Of a stretch of 64,000 nucleotides of DNA, positions 44,938 through 53,674 are shown one piece after another. The notes under the pieces were generated by a model, which did no database searches, was not told where the DNA came from, and saw only the letters and a list, made by a program, of their open reading frames with translations. The first letter of the stretch is position 1. The number at the start of each line of letters is the position of its first letter. The translations under genes and the position numbers were made by a program. The stretch is from Pseudomonadota bacterium (GTDB taxonomy: Bacteria > Pseudomonadota > Alphaproteobacteria > Rhizobiales > Xanthobacteraceae). The DNA lies in contig JAEWHP010000019.1 of assembly GCA_023387735.1 (NCBI GenBank), positions 98,062-162,061 of the forward strand. The letters run 5' to 3'.

Positions 44938-45744
44938 GTAGATGGTCCGCTTTTTTGGCAGATTCATAGCCTCGAGCTGACCTGCGGCGTGCTTGGACCA
45001 AAGTTCGCTTATGGCTCAAGACGGAAATGACTGTTCCGTAGCGCGACGTGTGCTGTTGCGGAAGAATCAGATGCAGGCTTGTTGCTCATCATATCGGCCA
45101 GTGGCCTGCCTCTTCCATAACAACTGTTTTCCGATTCTGCTTTGACCGCGTTGCCCGTGTGCGAACCCGTCGCAGATCCACCCCCGCCATCGGGAAGCGG
45201 TGGGATGTCCGCTTGGCCCCTCGCGGGCGTCCAGCGCAGCTGGCGCCAGTGGGTGTGGCGAATTTTGTGCGCGCGTTCGCAGCGAAGCACCTCTCCTTCC
45301 CAAAGATTGACGACTTTAGCGGGAGCCGCACGCGGCTTGCGCAGGATGGAAGAAGGCAAGATTGCTGCAAAGGGCATTCCACGGTCATGCCAATGCTTGC
45401 CAGCGCGCGGAAGCGGCCAGAGACCGCCCCATTCCCGCTTCTGCCGAAAGACGCACTCCAGAGACTTGTCAGGTCAGTAGAAAGGCCTTTCTTGGGGCCG
45501 AGGCGAGGGTGCAGCGCCAGGTACGCCCCAGAACGCAAGGGTGAAACCCGGTCGTAGCACAAGCCCCCTCAAAAGCGCCTCGCGGGCGCTGACTGTACAT
45601 CGCTGCCGAAGGCCATTTCGGTCCCGGTGAGTTCGCCTGCCGTCGCTACAATGCCCATAAGAAATCGAACGTGAAGCGCTCTGGAAAAGCTGGCCGTGCG
45701 GTCCCAAATTTCGCAGACGGGTCTGCTCATCCGCTGAGAGGAAA
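44938..45744. other. Intergenic, no convincing gene
   Basis: About 800 bp. Frames on both strands are long but lack family signals, ribosome sites and sensible composition. The part near 45590-45680 has a frame with FGPGEFACRRYNAHKK that could be a remnant, but nothing recognisable. Confidence 0.5.
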
Positions 45745-45951
45745 ATGGCCAAGAAGACGAAGAAGAGATCTATCACCGCGACCGCCAAAAGCCTGGCAAA
45801 GAATTTCGGAAAACTGGCAATCGACGTCCAGCGTGTTGCTCTGATGGAGATGGTTGCGGTTTATGAGAGGTCCGCCTCAACGGCGAGGAAGGCGCCGAAG
45901 AGAGCAAAGAAGGCGAAGAGGGCCGCGAAGAAGAAGCGAGCGAAGTCTTGA
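45745..45951 (+). CDS. Small lysine/arginine-rich protein
   Basis: A 68-residue strongly basic protein. The N-terminal part has a helix (AKSLAKNFGKLAIDVQRVAL), and the last 20 residues repeat A/K/R blocks (KRAKKAKRAAKKKRAK), like a histone H1-type tail. Nucleic-acid binding is plausible. GAGAGG precedes the ATG. Confidence 0.65.
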   Translation: MAKKTKKRSITATAKSLAKNFGKLAIDVQRVALMEMVAVYERSASTARKAPKRAKKAKRAAKKKRAKS

Positions 45952-46355
45952 ATGACCAACTGCGATTACGTTTTCCGTTATTGGAGTTGAAGGACGCAGG
46001 GCGGTCGCAGCTCCACGTCCAAGGCGCGTCCCGTAAGCAGCTTGCTGAACTGGTGAAGTGTGCGTTGCACTCGCCGGTCTTGTGACGACAATGCGGTCAG
46101 ACGACTACAGATTTTAGTTCCAAGGCGGGCGGGATACCCCGGCAGCGCGATGTTCGGCTGTTGGCGATTGGAACCTTGCTTGACAATGCTTGGTGGGGCA
46201 GCAGCCGAGTGCTTTGTCTTTGTCCATTGGAGGTTTCATTAACCGGACGCTGCTATTTTCGGGATCGGGCATTTCAGCGTCCCGCGAGTATTGCGTACGG
46301 AAGCCCGCCGACTGACCCCCGGCGGGTTTCCGATAACTCATTTCAGTGCTGTCCG
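45952..46355. other. Intergenic, no gene seen
   Basis: About 400 bp between the basic small protein and the PilZ gene; it contains the leader of the latter. No hairpin or operator was recognised. Confidence 0.4.
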
Positions 46356-46682
46356 ATGTCATCGCAAAAGAGCGGACCAGAGCTGCGAAAACAACTCCGC
46401 GTCGTGTTCGAGCGCGGGTATCCCGTGAACATCATGGCCATTGATGGCACATGGCGGCGAAGCTGCACGATGGAAGACGTTTCCGAGGGTGGCGCGAGGC
46501 TGACGGTAGTCGACGGTTCGGTCCAGGGTCTGGCCCTAAAGGAGTTCTTCTTGCTGCTTTCGTCGACCGGCCTGGCCTACCGCCGGTGCGAACTGGCCTG
46601 GGTCAATGGTGACCAGCTCGGCGTCTATTTCCTGAGGCAATCGCAAGGGAAGGGAAAAAAGCCCAGCGTCGTCTCAGCATGA
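46356..46682 (+). CDS. PilZ-domain protein
   Basis: A 108-residue single PilZ domain. The start RVVFERGYPVNIMAIDG and DVSEGGARL (the (D/N)xSxxG motif) are visible; the RxxxR motif is only partly conserved, so c-di-GMP binding may be weak or lost. PilZ proteins relay c-di-GMP signals for motility or polysaccharide production. Confidence 0.75.
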   Translation: MSSQKSGPELRKQLRVVFERGYPVNIMAIDGTWRRSCTMEDVSEGGARLTVVDGSVQGLALKEFFLLLSSTGLAYRRCELAWVNGDQLGVYFLRQSQGKGKKPSVVSA

Positions 46683-46878
46683 AAGACCGACCGACCCAGA
46701 GGACCAGAGTATCCCGCAAGCGTTCCGACACAACTATGGCCGACTAGCCGCTTGGCGCACGCGGTCGAACCGTTTGGTCGATCCGCCGCGTCGCTTTTCG
46801 TCATGAGGATCGGGCAAACGGCGAGCAAGAGCCGCGCGAGTTTTCGAATTGCGACACAATGAAGGACGTCGTTGGAAA

Positions 46879-47211
46879 TCAGCGTGGGATCGGCCGGCTT
46901 CTGGGCAACGGAACAGGACCCGGGCTGGGTAACTCATCGCGACCAATAGACGCCTGAGTGTCAGGTGCTTGTCTCAGAATCGCTTCGGCGGCTCTCTCGT
47001 AGGTCGCGGCTGCTAACTGGTCTGCGCTTGGGAGCGCGGGCGTTTCAATCCACGTAGAGGTCCGCGCGTGGGGAGCCTTCGGTTTAAGCAACGCCGGCGG
47101 CAATTGTACGACGATCTCGACTTTATCCAGCGGAGCAATCAAATAGGAGAGGCAGCCTGCCGCGACTGCGGCTGCGAGTATTGCGGGAACGGCAAAGTGC
47201 AATTTGACCAT
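46879..47211 (-). CDS. Single-pass membrane protein with proline-rich tail
   Basis: A 110-residue protein: MVKLHFAVPAILAAAVAAGC forms an N-terminal helix, followed by a polar region and a C-terminal run rich in P, S and R (SPGPVPLPRSRPIPR). No family is recognised. Likely anchored at the inner membrane with a periplasmic tail. Confidence 0.5.
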   Translation of the reverse strand: MVKLHFAVPAILAAAVAAGCLSYLIAPLDKVEIVVQLPPALLKPKAPHARTSTWIETPALPSADQLAAATYERAAEAILRQAPDTQASIGRDELPSPGPVPLPRSRPIPR

Positions 47212-47405
47212 TTCTTGGCCTGCCAAGCTTCATGCCTTTGGTCGGGTAGGGAGCTACCGCGCAATCAGCGGAGCCGTTGCTTAGAATCATCAGTGACAGC
47301 TGAAACATCGCGTCGCTGCCGAAACATTTTGACTGTGCACCCGGGGGGAGCTTTCTACTAGAGCATTACGTTAGAGCACCTGATATTTAATCTTGGGAGT
47401 TCCCC

Positions 47406-47489
47406 ATGTTCGAGGTTGTTTCAGCATTTCTTATGGTCCTCAGCGCCACCATCTTTGCGGCTCATGCCGTCGACGCCTATCGCGCCTGA
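47406..47489 (+). CDS. 27-residue single-helix peptide (FAAHAVDAYR family, copy 1)
   Basis: A hydrophobic helix (MFEVVSAFLMVLSATIF) ends in AAHAVDAYRA. GGGAG lies 6 nt before the ATG. A second member with the same C-terminal motif is at 51057. Function unknown. Confidence 0.6.
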   Translation: MFEVVSAFLMVLSATIFAAHAVDAYRA

Positions 47490-47747
47490 TCAGGTGGCAT
47501 TTTGCCTCCAGCCCAAACCCAAGAGTCCGGCGGACCGCTTGTCTGCAATGGATTGAAGCGATCGATGGCGTCCGGCGATCTTTGATTGCCCTTAGACGCG
47601 TCGGGTCTTTCCGGGTCGAGCGCCATGAAGATTTCATGCGCATAAGCCCGTAGGCAATCGCGAGGCGAATATATCGCGAGTGGACCGGCAACGCTCCAGA
47701 TCTGCGGTAGTGTAGCGACCGTGCCACCTCGCTTCCGGCCAGTGATA

Positions 47748-48167
47748 TTAAACCAGCTTCCAGTCGCGTTCGATCCGCGCAATCTCATCAATAAAAATCT
47801 TGAGAGGGAAACGATAAGCCAAGTGGCTTTCGCTTGGTGATACGTCGCCCCTGTTTAAAATAAGGCCCATCGTAGGGTCTTCAATTTTCTTGATTGCCTC
47901 CTTGGAAAGGTGAGGCCTGAGGCTTGCATAGATCGGCGAAGAGAGCACCTTCGCTTGCTTTGGTCCGGCCCAAATTTCGGGCAAGTCCGGCGACGACGAC
48001 GCCACCATTGGAATCAGTTCGAGACGCCAGCCGTTGACCAATTCGCGACGGCGTTGGATCCGCTGCTTCCTCTTTTGAAATCCCCAATAGGCCCAAGGGC
48101 TGAACAAACCGACCACGACACCGAGCGCGAATGGCAGCACATACTGCAGCACAGTGTCCCAGTTCAT
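47748..48167 (-). CDS. Uncharacterised protein with one membrane helix
   Basis: A 139-residue protein with an N-terminal helix (YVLPFALGVVVGLFSPWAYW), a basic stop (KRKQRIQRRR) and a soluble C-terminal domain. No family is recognised. The ATG start at 48167 removes an unrelated N-terminal stretch. Confidence 0.55.
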   Translation of the reverse strand: MNWDTVLQYVLPFALGVVVGLFSPWAYWGFQKRKQRIQRRRELVNGWRLELIPMVASSSPDLPEIWAGPKQAKVLSSPIYASLRPHLSKEAIKKIEDPTMGLILNRGDVSPSESHLAYRFPLKIFIDEIARIERDWKLV

Positions 48168-48209
48168 TGCGTCTTCATCGCAGTTTCGCCAGCCCAAGTT
48201 CAACGAAGG

Positions 48210-48362
48210 TCAAGGCGTAGCATCCACCCCATCGATCGTGGCCGCGGTCATTGCTGACTGAGGAATTGCGGGCCAGCTCCGGTACGGAGCCAAAGTTGAG
48301 ATGGCTAAGGCAATGAGCGCAATCGCTATCGAGATATTGCCCTTTCGATCGTTGCTCATCAT
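48210..48362 (-). CDS. Small single-helix membrane protein
   Basis: A 50-residue protein beginning MMSNDRKGNISIAIALIALA and ending in polar residues with PYRSWPAIPQ. AGGGAAAG precedes the ATG. Unknown function. Confidence 0.5.
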   Translation of the reverse strand: MMSNDRKGNISIAIALIALAISTLAPYRSWPAIPQSAMTAATIDGVDATP

Positions 48363-48492
48363 CTTTGCTTTCCCTAGGTGATGCCTCTGCGTGATCGAGT
48401 GCCTCACGGAGCCATGCCATGGGCTTTAAACCCTAGAAGAGAAAGGCTCGCCGGCTTCAGTACCGACGGGCCCCGTCTACACTGACGTACAC

Positions 48493-48771
48493 TTACCGCC
48501 TGTTCACGCCATCTTTTACCGCGCCTGGCTGAGTAGCTGAGCCCGTGTTGTTCACGCCAGCCGCGGGGCCTGCGCCGGAAGAGCTTGCATCGCCACGGGG
48601 GGAAGGCATGGTGCTGGTCCCGGTGGTTCCTTGGTTCATCGAGCCCTTGTCCGTGCTGTTCATGCCGGGCTTGTTCAAATCCGTCTGTGCATTCGCCGGC
48701 GCACCAGTGTTTTGAGCGAAAGCCGTGCCGCACATGAGGGTGAAGGCGGTCACTGCGATGAGCTTCTTCAT
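48493..48771 (-). CDS. Small secreted Ser/Thr/Asn-rich protein
   Basis: A 92-residue protein with a Sec signal peptide (MKKLIAVTAFTLMCGTAFAQ). The mature part is low-complexity, rich in N, T, S, G, M. Such proteins are common in Bradyrhizobium periplasm and unknown in function. AAGGAG lies 7 nt upstream. Confidence 0.65.
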   Translation of the reverse strand: MKKLIAVTAFTLMCGTAFAQNTGAPANAQTDLNKPGMNSTDKGSMNQGTTGTSTMPSPRGDASSSGAGPAAGVNNTGSATQPGAVKDGVNRR

Positions 48772-49214
48772 TGGGTGTCTCCTTGGGTTGTCATCGCGCG
48801 GACAACTGGTCGCGGGATGGAGACGTTCCTAGGTAGAGATCTGAAATAGAAAAAGATTCTTGAAACTGCCCGACCGTTCAATCGTAACGCTCGACTTCGA
48901 TGGACGAAGGTGGGGCCGCTCGCGGGACTAGGTCGAGCGGCCCCTGCTGGTCCCGTTCCAAGCGCCGCTCCTGACTGGAGGCAGAAGCGACGACCAGCAG
49001 AATAGCTACGGGCCGGCAGCGAAAATCGTTTCACGCTGGAATTGCGATGACCAGCTTCCAAGCGGCGGCTTCATCGTGCCTGCAGGGTCACGCTGGCGGG
49101 CCTTGGCCTTGGAACGGTGGGCTGTCGGTCGCGTTCGAGACAGAGCCTTTGGATGCATCGGACCTGCCCCTTAGGCCAATAGAGCTGCCGTTTTCTCGCC
49201 GGTAGGATCTCTTA
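48772..49214. other. Intergenic, no gene seen
   Basis: About 440 bp with divergent small genes on either side. No credible coding frame or structure was found. Confidence 0.4.
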
Positions 49215-49418
49215 ATGGGTAGGAAGTTGATCAAGGATCCACTGGCGTCGCTGGGCCCGACGCCATGCGGCAAATTTCAGCGGTCGACGTTCGAAGTAGC
49301 CGAAGACGGCCAATCAATTACATTCTTGCCCTGCGGCATCAGAAGCTATCACCGCCCGGACGTCCAGGAGCGGTTCTGTTACTACTGCAATCGCTCAATC
49401 AAGAAGGCGGCCGAGTAA
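49215..49418 (+). CDS. Small Cys-containing protein
   Basis: A 67-residue protein: MGRKLIKDPLASLGPTPCGK and a C-terminal YCNRSIKKAAE with an upstream C in FCYYCN. The layout may bind a metal. AGGA lies 7 nt before the ATG. No family recognised. Confidence 0.5.
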   Translation: MGRKLIKDPLASLGPTPCGKFQRSTFEVAEDGQSITFLPCGIRSYHRPDVQERFCYYCNRSIKKAAE

Positions 49419-49540
49419 GAAGCTTAGCTGGCGGTTCACGCTCCCGGAACTTTTGTTCCCGCTGCGGATTATCGCGCGGGGCAGGCAGTGGTGGAATTGC
49501 CGCCAGCGCCGTCCATTTCCGCATGAAGGGAGAACTGAGT

Positions 49541-49759
49541 ATGAAGAAGGCGATACTTGTCGGTCTTGCGATCCTCGCTGTCTCCACCTCTGGCGCTTTG
49601 GCCAAGAAGGGGTCGAAGCCGAAAGCACCTGCCGCGGCAACGGCCGCGGCTACCACCACGACGGCCGCCGCAGCTCCGTTCATGATGACCCCTGTTAGCG
49701 CCAAGGACCGCGAGATGTACGAGAAAAACCAACGCGATTCCGGCATGAAGAAGAAGTAG
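49541..49759 (+). CDS. Small secreted Ala/Thr-rich protein
   Basis: A 72-residue protein with a Sec signal peptide (MKKAILVGLAILAVSTSGA), then a low-complexity stretch of A and T, and a conserved-looking C-terminus MTPVSAKDREMYEKNQRDSG. AGGGAG lies 9 nt before ATG. Unknown role. Confidence 0.6.
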   Translation: MKKAILVGLAILAVSTSGALAKKGSKPKAPAAATAAATTTTAAAAPFMMTPVSAKDREMYEKNQRDSGMKKK

Positions 49760-49799
49760 AGAGAGACAAGCTGCTCCAGCGCTCTTCCGATCTACATCA

Positions 49800-49829
49800 G
49801 GCCCGCCGGTTCACGTTGGCGGGCCTTTC
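49800..49829 (+). terminator. Rho-independent-like terminator
   Basis: GGCCCGCC (49800-49807) pairs with GGCGGGCC (49818-49825), loop of 10 bases, followed by TTTCCTTT. It lies 40 bp after the secreted small protein gene. Confidence 0.6.
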
Positions 49830-49921
49830 CTTTGGCACAAACTGCACTGGCGGACTACCAAAGTTTCCCGGATGATTGTGGTGTGGCTTGGGGCCCACTG
49901 GAAATTGCGTTCGTGTCGTAC

Positions 49922-50011
49922 ATGGAATGGGTCAAGCTGATCGGGACTTCTCTTCTGATCTCATCTGCCCTCACGGCAGCGATGTTCGCGCCATGGGTGC
50001 TGTCCGAGTAA
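49922..50011 (+). CDS. 29-residue membrane peptide
   Basis: MEWVKLIGTSLLISSALTAA continues MFAPWVLSE. One helix. No ribosome site is seen; the call rests on the hydrophobic pattern and stop position. Confidence 0.35.
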   Translation: MEWVKLIGTSLLISSALTAAMFAPWVLSE

Positions 50012-50111
50012 GGCAGGAACGATCCCGACCCGCTGGTAGAGAAGGCCGGGATCGCCATTCCAGTGCGCCATGAGACGGATCAAGCCCCGGCGCTCCTAAA
50101 AAACGCTTCCA

Positions 50112-50137
50112 AGCCCCGCTGGTTCGTTGGCGGGGCT
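50112..50137. terminator. Hairpin, possible terminator
   Basis: AGCCCCGC and GCGGGGCT form an 8-bp stem with a 10-base loop. No T tract follows on the plus strand. Confidence 0.35.
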
Positions 50138-50209
50138 TCGTTATCAGGGAACCTTTGCCCTGGCGTGAATTATGGCCATGGGAGGCCGTCGGTTGGAGTG
50201 GTAGCTGCC

Positions 50210-50392
50210 GTGAGCATTCGTAACCGCGCACGTCCCGCAACGTCCTTCGAAGAGCGCCTGCTCAAATTCGCCGAGGAAGCTCGAGCTGCAGCATACTTGC
50301 TCGCTCCGAGCCGAGAGCGGGAACAGCTCTTGAAAAAGGCCGAGAAAGCCGAGACGTTGGCCTGTGCAGCTGATCGGTTGGCCGAGGCCTAA
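50210..50392 (+). CDS. Small helical hydrophilic protein
   Basis: A 60-residue protein: FEERLLKFAEEARAAAYLLA then REREQLLKKAEKAETLACAA, two charged helices. GTG 50210 starts it, with GGAG 11 nt upstream; GTG 50198 is also possible. Similar small proteins are common in rhizobia. Confidence 0.55.
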   Translation: MSIRNRARPATSFEERLLKFAEEARAAAYLLAPSREREQLLKKAEKAETLACAADRLAEA

Positions 50393-50494
50393 CCGTAATC
50401 TTACGGGGCGCCTTAGGTGCATTTCTGTACAGACAGGCCGATTCGCCGACGTTTGAATGTTGGCGTTTCATAACGAAAATTCACTTATCGATAG

Positions 50495-50516
50495 CCCGGC
50501 CGTTTGCCGGGTTTTT
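50495..50516 (+). terminator. Rho-independent terminator
   Basis: CCCGGC (50495-50500) and GCCGGG (50506-50511) with a five-base loop, followed directly by TTTTT. It lies about 100 bp downstream of the 60-residue protein gene. Confidence 0.7.
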
Positions 50517-50646
50517 CGATCTGAATGCCGCCGTCCGGAAAACTACTTATAGCCGAGACTTATCGGGACCAAGTCAGAAACAAACCCGGAATCGGTGGCC
50601 TAATTGGGCGCTCAAATTGAGCCAACGCACTCAGATTCTGCCAGCC

Positions 50647-50946
50647 TCACTCGTCCCGCTTCAGCTTTCGCTTACCCCAATGATGCGTCTTCGCGTCTGG
50701 ATTAAAGACCTGTTCTCCACGCGGGTATAGCGCCAGCATCATCCCGATCCGCGCGAACATCGCTGGGCCGTTCTGGTTCACGACCACCAGCAGGGCTTCC
50801 GTGGCTACCTGCCAGGCCTCTTGCTGTTGCTTCGCCTTCGACAGCGACTGGATGTAGTTGCCGGCATCCAGAAGGGTTCGTAGCTCACCGCCGCCGGGGA
50901 GGGGAATCGGGTCTTCAAATTGCCGGCGCCAACTGCTCTCGGACAT
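50647..50946 (-). CDS. Conserved hypothetical protein
   Basis: A 99-residue protein of a type widespread in Bradyrhizobium: SWRRQFEDPIPLPGGGELRT at the start, central helices (WQVATEALLVVVNQNGPAMF), and the end HHWGKRKLKRD. Cytosolic and unknown in function. Confidence 0.7.
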   Translation of the reverse strand: MSESSWRRQFEDPIPLPGGGELRTLLDAGNYIQSLSKAKQQQEAWQVATEALLVVVNQNGPAMFARIGMMLALYPRGEQVFNPDAKTHHWGKRKLKRDE

Positions 50947-51056
50947 CAGGTGCCCATCGCCGCTTTCTCGAACAGCGGCCTCACGTCGGCGCCGCGTCGG
51001 CCACAGGGTTTGCAGGTAACGCGCGGGTCTAGGTCCGACAGGCGAACGTTGCGACC

Positions 51057-51143
51057 CTAACCTGTGCGGTACGCGTCCACGGCGTGAGCGGCGAAGATCG
51101 CCAGGCTCAGTAAAGCTAGAATACCAGCCGAAGCCTCAATCAC
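51057..51143 (-). CDS. 28-residue single-helix peptide (FAAHAVDAYR family, copy 2)
   Basis: GTG start at 51143 with GAGG upstream. The sequence starts IEASAGILALLSLAIFAAHA after the initiator and ends HAVDAYRTG. It shares the last ten residues almost fully with copy 1 at 47406. Confidence 0.6.
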   Translation of the reverse strand: MIEASAGILALLSLAIFAAHAVDAYRTG

Positions 51144-51386
51144 TGCTGCGCCTCAAATTGACCCATCGAGGCAAGAAATCTGCTGCGTGATTGGTTCCAG
51201 ATCAGATCGAAGATGAATTGCATGTTCGCCGTCCCCTCCTTGCTAATGGCAGGGTACTAAGCCGTCTGTTTCGCGATCGTTTCGTCAGTGCGGGAAAATG
51301 GTTTCGTCGCCGAGATTTACGTGCCTCTTTAATGACAAGATTCAGACTTGCGCGCATGCTCCTGCACCGTCGGAGTTGATTCGATC

Positions 51387-51494
51387 ATGTTGGAAGCAAT
51401 TCTACTGCTGCTGGGCATTACCAGTTGTGCACTGCTCGTTATCGCATTCTGGGGCACCAAATTGCTCGGCCATGGGGGGCGCAGGCGGAGCTAG
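51387..51494 (+). CDS. 35-residue membrane peptide
   Basis: MLEAILLLLGITSCALLVIA is the single helix; the tail LLGHGGRRRS is basic. GGAG lies 11 nt before the ATG. Confidence 0.4.
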   Translation: MLEAILLLLGITSCALLVIAFWGTKLLGHGGRRRS

Positions 51495-51502
51495 CGCTCC
51501 TG

Positions 51503-51664
51503 TTACTCGGGGTCCGCAATCTTCCCCTTGCCGTCGCAAGACTTGCATCTGGCGGGATAGATTCTGCGCCCGGGCCGGGCCGGCTGCTTTACCGCAGTGA
51601 AGCCGCTTCCTTGGCAATCTGGGCAGACGTGCTCTTTGATCTTCGGCTTCATGTAGCGGACCAT
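51503..51664 (-). CDS. Small DnaJ-type zinc-finger protein
   Basis: A 53-residue protein with CPDCQGSGF and CKSCDGKGK, the CxxCxGxG repeats of the DnaJ cysteine-rich domain. ATG 51664 is preferred because GGAGG is spaced 5 nt from it; MKPKIKEH at 51652 is a downstream alternative. It may bind one zinc. Confidence 0.7.
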   Translation of the reverse strand: MVRYMKPKIKEHVCPDCQGSGFTAVKQPARPGRRIYPARCKSCDGKGKIADPE

Positions 51665-51689
51665 CCCGCCCTCCGGCATCGTACCTAGC

Positions 51690-51785
51690 TTAAAATGACG
51701 GTCCGAACATCAAGTAAAGCAGGAGCACGATCACCGCGATAGCCGTGATGATCCGCAATACGAGTTCGTGTCCGAACCGCTCCAT
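51690..51785 (-). CDS. 31-residue membrane peptide
   Basis: MERFGHELVLRIITAIAVIV continues LLLYLMFGPSF: an amphipathic start then a single helix. It is upstream of, and in line with, the zinc-finger gene (25 bp), so both may be on one transcript. Confidence 0.45.
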   Translation of the reverse strand: MERFGHELVLRIITAIAVIVLLLYLMFGPSF

Positions 51786-52135
51786 GGCTCCCAACAGGCG
51801 CCGCGGCGACGCGTTCCAATTGCGATCGCGCATCCGTCGACCATAGGTTCAGCAAGAAGCGTAAGGCTCCCGATCCGAGACAGTGCTGACGTCATCGTCC
51901 GAAGGGGTGGAGTGAGGCAGGTGTGGTGGCTGCAGTTGACCAGCAACCGGCGGGGCCATTGTCGGTTGCCGTCGCACACGCGCTGGTCTCTTGCCGATTG
52001 TTCAATGATCGGCCTGACATCGGCACCGCCGCCGATCGCATTTCCACAGCCACGATGGCGAGTAGTCCGGGTGACGCCTCATCACAACTAATGGGGCAGT
52101 TTGCCTAGAGCGCCTCGATCCCCTTTGATGGGCGG
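51786..52135. other. Intergenic, no gene seen
   Basis: About 350 bp between divergent small genes; promoters for both directions are expected here. Nothing specific was recognised. Confidence 0.4.
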
Positions 52136-52339
52136 ATGGTTACGAAATCTAGGGAAAGCATATACGGCGCATCGGTCAGAGCTGCCGCTGAACAGGCAGC
52201 GGAGGCCCGACGGAAAGCCGACCGGCTTGCATGCGATGCCTGGAACAAGCGCATGCTCGGCTTTCAGGGGCCGGCGCAGCCGTCGCCCGCGCTGGGCGAT
52301 GCGCTGAATGCCGGGTTTGGCTATCTCGAAGTGAAGTGA
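52136..52339 (+). CDS. Small helical protein
   Basis: A 67-residue protein with a helix AAEQAAEARRKADRLACDAW and a conserved-looking C-terminus PALGDALNAGFGYLEV. Its TGA overlaps the next ATG (ATGATG style, TGATG), so the two genes are coupled. Confidence 0.6.
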   Translation: MVTKSRESIYGASVRAAAEQAAEARRKADRLACDAWNKRMLGFQGPAQPSPALGDALNAGFGYLEVK

Positions 52340-52554
52340 TGCCTTGGCTGCAACACGCATCAGACGGTCGCGCGCTGAACATTGTTAGGCGGCCAAAGAC
52401 CACGCCGATCCACGAACTGGAGCGCTACATGCGCTGTAAGGAATGCTCACAGCTACTGGGGCGACCGTTCAAGCGGAGCCATCTGGTGGCGCTTCGGCAG
52501 AAGAAGATTTCAGCCGATGACCCGGCATCAACATGGTGGCCTGGGGAGCGCTGA
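52339..52554 (+). CDS. Small Cys-containing protein
   Basis: A 71-residue protein: TPIHELERYMRCKECSQLLG and KRSHLVALRQKKISADDPAS, then TWWPGER. CKEC may bind a metal. It matches a common rhizobial small protein. Coupled to the preceding gene by TGATG. Confidence 0.65.
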   Translation: MPWLQHASDGRALNIVRRPKTTPIHELERYMRCKECSQLLGRPFKRSHLVALRQKKISADDPASTWWPGER

Positions 52555-52575
52555 ATCAGAAGCGGGAGAATAATC

Positions 52576-52968
52576 ATGCAACAAGATCATTCGCCGATCT
52601 TGGTCACTACGTTGAAGGCTGTCCTGGATGCCTTTAATGCACATGATCTAGATTTGATCATGACCTTCTTTAGCGATGACTGCGTACTCGAAATGCCGCG
52701 AGGTCCGGACCCATGGGGTCGAAGATTAGTCGGATCAAGTGCGGTACGGGAGGGGCTGCGTACTCGGTTTTCTGGAATCCCGGATGTCCGATATGAGGAC
52801 GACACTCATTTCGTCTGCGGTGAAACCGGCATATCACAATGGACGTTGCGCGGAACGTCAACCGATGGTCAGTCAATCGAGGTGAGAGGGTGCGATTTTT
52901 TCACGTTCGAGAACGGGAAGATCACTAAGAAGGACTCCTATTGGAAGATCAGGGAAATCGGGTCGTAA
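52576..52968 (+). CDS. NTF2/SnoaL-like protein
   Basis: A 130-residue single-domain protein: VLDAFNAHDLDLIMTFFSDD, then GRRLVGSSAVREGL and FENGKITKKDSYWKIREIG. The SnoaL-like fold is used by isomerases, hydrolases and accessory subunits. GGGAG lies before the ATG. The SRAP gene follows 7 bp later. Confidence 0.75.
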   Translation: MQQDHSPILVTTLKAVLDAFNAHDLDLIMTFFSDDCVLEMPRGPDPWGRRLVGSSAVREGLRTRFSGIPDVRYEDDTHFVCGETGISQWTLRGTSTDGQSIEVRGCDFFTFENGKITKKDSYWKIREIGS

Positions 52969-52975
52969 TCGCCTA

Positions 52976-53638
52976 ATGTGCAATCTCTACTCAATCACCA
53001 CCAACCAAGCCGCCATCGCGGCGCTATTCCGCGTCGTCAACCGCTATGTTGGAAACCTCGCGCCGATGCCAGGCGTATTCCCGGATTATCCCGCCCCAGT
53101 GATCCGCAACACAGACGCCGGCACAGAGATGACCCTGATGCGCTGGGGCATGCCGCCACCGCCGCGCACGGGCGGACCGCCGGTGACCAACATCCGCAAC
53201 ACCTCGTCTCCGCACTGGCGCGGCTGGCTAAAGCCGGAGAACCGCTGCTTGGTCCCGCTCAACAGCTTCGCCGAATACGCGCCAGAACCAAACCCAGAAA
53301 CCAAGAAAAAGGATGTCGTCTGGTTCGCACTGCATGACGACCGCCCGCTCACGGCCTTCGCTGGCATCTGGACCGAGTTCAAGGGCGAGCGGGGAACCAA
53401 GTCCAAGCCGGTACCTGGACCGCACAATGTCTATGGCTTCCTGACGACGTCGCCAAACGCGGTCGTGGAGCCGATCCATCCCAAGGCTATGCCGGTGATT
53501 TTAACGACCGATGAGGAGCGCGATGTCTGGATGCGGGCGCCGTGGGACGAGGCCAAGGCGTTGCAAAGGCCCTTGCCAGATGATGTGTTAAAGATCGTGA
53601 TGCGAGGCGCGGACAAGGAAGACAAGGCCGGGTCGTGA
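52976..53638 (+). CDS. SRAP domain protein (HMCES/YedK-like)
   Basis: A 220-residue protein. The first residues MCNLYSITTNQ give the catalytic Cys2, exposed after Met removal. ENRCLVPLNSFAEYAPE is the conserved segment with the Glu, and IHPKAMPVIL has the His. Such proteins form a thiazolidine cross-link with abasic sites in single-stranded DNA, protecting replication forks. No imuB or lexA gene is beside it, so SOS control is not shown. Confidence 0.92.
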   Translation: MCNLYSITTNQAAIAALFRVVNRYVGNLAPMPGVFPDYPAPVIRNTDAGTEMTLMRWGMPPPPRTGGPPVTNIRNTSSPHWRGWLKPENRCLVPLNSFAEYAPEPNPETKKKDVVWFALHDDRPLTAFAGIWTEFKGERGTKSKPVPGPHNVYGFLTTSPNAVVEPIHPKAMPVILTTDEERDVWMRAPWDEAKALQRPLPDDVLKIVMRGADKEDKAGS

Positions 53639-53674
53639 CGGGAGCGACCAAATGCTAATCTGCGAGGCACTTAG

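Noticed and set aside
45048..45562. Overlapping reading frames of 120-170 codons on both strands
   Set aside because: No motif, no ribosome site, unlikely amino-acid composition.
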